Assembly (NCBI GenBank): GCA_030607895.1
Contig: JAUWJC010000205.1
Location: forward strand, 1 to 7,229
Length of the DNA: 7,229 bases
Source of the DNA: Pirellulales bacterium
GTDB lineage: Bacteria; Planctomycetota; Planctomycetia; Pirellulales; Thermoguttaceae
Direction: 5' to 3'
Made by a program: the position numbers and the translations under genes. Positions 5,517-7,229 of this stretch are shown in pieces; within the stretch, counting starts at the first letter, position 1; each line of letters starts with the position of its first letter. The notes below the pieces were generated by a model, which was not told the DNA's origin, searched no databases, and saw only the letters and a program-made list of their open reading frames with translations.

Positions 5517-6971
5517 TTAACCGGTATGGCGGTCGTCGCCGGCGTACTGAACGGTCGGTTCCATCGGCTGCGAGTCATTCCCGTTTGCGAACAACTCGGG
5601 TTCGATCACTCGCATTGTCCGCCAGCGTCCCTGGAGGAATCGTCCCAGGTAGGTAAGCCCCAGCGCGCAAATCCAGGCCGTTATCACCACCCAGCACCAG
5701 ACCAGCCCCCAGCCATGCCGGGTAACACCCCACCAGCCGGCCAGCACGGGCATTGGCGAGAGGATCAGGGTCGTTAGCAGAATGAACCGTGTATCGCCGG
5801 CGCCTTTGATTGCACTGACGAAGATCAGGTTCATTGCGTCGAACAGGCAGTAGGCCGCAACGAAGCGGAGCAAGACGACGGTCACGTCGCGGAGTCGGCC
5901 GAACTCATCGGGCGCCGTGCCCGCCGCGTGTCCCATCAGGAACAGGTCGGGTACGGTCGCGTACAACACGGCCATTGTTCCCATGTAGGCGCCGGCCATC
6001 CAGAACGACGTCCAGGTAGCCCGGGCTGCCCAGTCGGGGCGGTTCTGGCCCAGTTGCTGCCCGCCCATGGTGCTTACCGCGATCCCCATTCCCAGCATGG
6101 GTAGGAAGGCCACGCTGTTGACGTTGAATGCCAGGGTGGTTGCCGCCATGGCCTGCTCGCCCAATCTGCCCACAAGCAAGATGAAGATCGTGAAGGCGGC
6201 GACCTCCACCAGCATTTGCAGCCCGTTCGGTCCGCCGTATCGCAACAGTCTTCGGAACAGCGGAATGTCGAGCCGACGGCCGGATATCAGTTGGTACTTT
6301 TGTAGATTTCCCGACCGCATCATCAGCCGCCAATAGAGCATGACCCTGAACCATTGCGACACGACGGTGGCCCAGGCGGCGCCTTCGATTCCCATTTCCG
6401 GGAATCCCCAGCGGCCGAATATCCAGGCGTAGTCGAGCACCACGTTCACGACGGCGGCCATGCAGTCGACCATCATCACCACCCTGGTCGCACCCCGACC
6501 GGTGAAGAACGTGGAGAGTGCGGCCGCCGTGACCGCTCCACCCGCGCCGAAAGTAAGCGTCTGGTAATAGAGTACTTCCAGGCGAGCAATGTCTGGCTGG
6601 TGTCCCGCCAAGCTGAAGAAGCTGGGTGCCAGCGGAATGGTCGCCAGGAAGACGGGAATGGCGGCTAGCCCGATCCACACTCCTTGCCAGACCACGACTC
6701 CGATCCGATCCGGTCTGCCCGCCCCCTTGTATTGGGCCACGAAGGTATTGACATACACGGCCACGCCCAGCGGGAAGCACACCAACGTGAAATGCAGCAA
6801 TCCGGCGGGCATGGCGGCGGCCATTGCCCGGGTCGAGTACCAGAGAAGAAACATTCGATCGGCGAAGTGCATCACCGTCCACGAGGCCGTGGAGATGATC
6901 AGCGGCAGCGCCAGTACGAACACTTCCCGACCCCCGCAGCGCCGCGTCCACCAGTTGATTGCTCTATCCAT
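5517..6971 (-). CDS. MATE-family efflux transporter (NorM/DinF-like)
   Basis: This is a multidrug and toxic compound extrusion family inner-membrane antiporter, predicted to have about 12 transmembrane helices in two pseudo-symmetric halves; members export cationic or other organic compounds using Na+ or H+ gradients. The 484-residue length fits the family. Family hallmarks are ALPLIISTASWTVMHFADRMF (split as ALPLIISTAS, 21-30, and WTVMHFADRMF, 31-41), FVAQYKGAGRPD (77-88), LSTFFTGRGATR (152-163) and, in the second half, the matching VSTMGGQQLGQNRP (299-312) and SAIKGAGDTRF (386-396). About 35 polar residues after the last helix form a cytoplasmic tail. The frame is open upstream to 7070, but ATG at 6969-6971 is preferred because the extra 33 residues are encoded by repeat sequence and have no membrane character, while MDRAINWWTRRCGGREVF leads directly into helix 1. 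No clear ribosome binding site precedes it. It heads the mobA unit; its substrate is unknown. Confidence 0.9.
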   Translation of the reverse strand: MDRAINWWTRRCGGREVFVLALPLIISTASWTVMHFADRMFLLWYSTRAMAAAMPAGLLHFTLVCFPLGVAVYVNTFVAQYKGAGRPDRIGVVVWQGVWIGLAAIPVFLATIPLAPSFFSLAGHQPDIARLEVLYYQTLTFGAGGAVTAAALSTFFTGRGATRVVMMVDCMAAVVNVVLDYAWIFGRWGFPEMGIEGAAWATVVSQWFRVMLYWRLMMRSGNLQKYQLISGRRLDIPLFRRLLRYGGPNGLQMLVEVAAFTIFILLVGRLGEQAMAATTLAFNVNSVAFLPMLGMGIAVSTMGGQQLGQNRPDWAARATWTSFWMAGAYMGTMAVLYATVPDLFLMGHAAGTAPDEFGRLRDVTVVLLRFVAAYCLFDAMNLIFVSAIKGAGDTRFILLTTLILSPMPVLAGWWGVTRHGWGLVWCWVVITAWICALGLTYLGRFLQGRWRTMRVIEPELFANGNDSQPMEPTVQYAGDDRHTG

Positions 6972-6972
6972 A

Positions 6973-6993
6973 AGTCGGAGATCGGAAGTCGGA
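6973..6993. repeat. Three 7-bp tandem repeats next to the MATE start
   Basis: AGTCGGA, GATCGGA and AGTCGGA follow each other directly, ending one base from the MATE start codon (6971 on the minus strand, where they read TCCGACT, TCCGATC, TCCGACT). They resemble the short tandemly repeated repetitive sequences described in cyanobacteria, which have heptamer units. They occupy the place where a Shine-Dalgarno would be expected. Confidence 0.65.
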
Positions 6994-7045
6994 GGGGTGT
7001 TCTGGAGGTTCAGCGTCTTACAACCGTTCACGGGATTATTTCGGC

Positions 7046-7216
7046 CACGGATCAAACACGGATGAAACACGGATCAAGAGGCCGGATTTCGAGTACCGCC
7101 TCATTCGCGTCTGGTATGACATCAACAGAAAACATCTAGTTGATGAACCGTATGTTCGCGATGTCTATTCCCCATTCTCTCTTGGCTGTCCGTGTTTGAT
7201 CCGTGTTTCATCCGTG
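7046..7216. repeat. Inverted pair of 11-bp tandem repeats (CACGGATSAAA type)
   Basis: The left block 7046-7078 holds CACGGATCAAA, CACGGATGAAA and CACGGATCAAG. The right block 7189-7216 holds a partial unit TCCGTG, then TTTGATCCGTG and TTTCATCCGTG, the reverse complement of the same unit. The blocks are 110 bases apart. The spacer is open in one plus-strand frame from 6974 to 7222 but has no usable start codon. Its middle part reads FEYRLIRVWYDINRKHLVDE, which could be a scrap of a lost gene. GGCC borders the outer side of both blocks. The region from 6972 to the window end contains no convincing gene. Confidence 0.75.
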
Positions 7217-7229
7217 GCCTAATTCCATC

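Noticed and set aside
5905..6951. 348-codon minus-strand frame within the MATE gene
   Set aside because: It is the same strand in another frame, Arg/Gly/His-rich with no membrane helices; the MATE frame carries the family motifs.
6972..7070. N-terminal extension of the MATE protein to a start at 7070
   Set aside because: The extra 33 residues come from the 7-bp and 11-bp repeats and a polar stretch; the family's usual N-terminus begins at the ATG at 6971.

Overview
The window looks like a chromosomal segment of a planctomycete, probably Pirellulales-like. This is inferred from the GC-rich coding sequence, a Tat-exported TIM-barrel 'sugar phosphate isomerase/epimerase-like' protein of a type expanded in that phylum, loosely packed genes with many divergent or convergent borders, and several families of short tandem repeats between genes. 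No RNA gene, CRISPR array or phage module was seen.

Layout, left to right. (1) Positions 1-499 are insertion-sequence territory. The left edge cuts the first 25 codons of a minus-strand transposase that resembles ISL3-family proteins. It has a strong ribosome binding site and an inverted repeat over its start codon, followed by a decayed second copy of that 5' region and a nonameric tandem-repeat pair. (2) 500-2509, minus: a large radical SAM protein with a cobalamin-binding-like Rossmann region. (3) 2510-2699: a divergent intergenic region with a promoter candidate on each strand. (4) 2700-3614, plus: the Tat-exported TIM-barrel protein. (5) 3783-4568, plus: a class I SAM-dependent methyltransferase related to the PrmC/PrmA group but without an NPPY motif. 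(6) 4593-4673: a compound inverted repeat between convergent transcription units, a possible two-way terminator. (7) 4700-6971, minus: a compact three-gene unit read in the order MATE-family transporter, mobA (molybdenum cofactor guanylyltransferase), then a 48-residue single-pass membrane protein whose start overlaps the end of mobA. (8) 6972-7229: no gene, but heptameric and undecameric tandem repeats, the latter as an inverted pair.

The genes do not form one obvious pathway. The only convincing operon is MATE-mobA-small membrane ORF; mobA points to bis-MGD cofactor synthesis, while the roles of the transporter and small protein in that context are unknown. No defence, biosynthetic or other novel multi-gene system could be supported. 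The most interesting items are the unannotated-size membrane ORF coupled to mobA, the fold-back structure over the transposase start, and the coexistence of 7-, 9- and 11-bp tandem repeats in the gaps. Several open frames begin upstream of the likely true starts, inside repeats or leader sequence, so start codons were chosen by ribosome binding sites and conserved domain boundaries.
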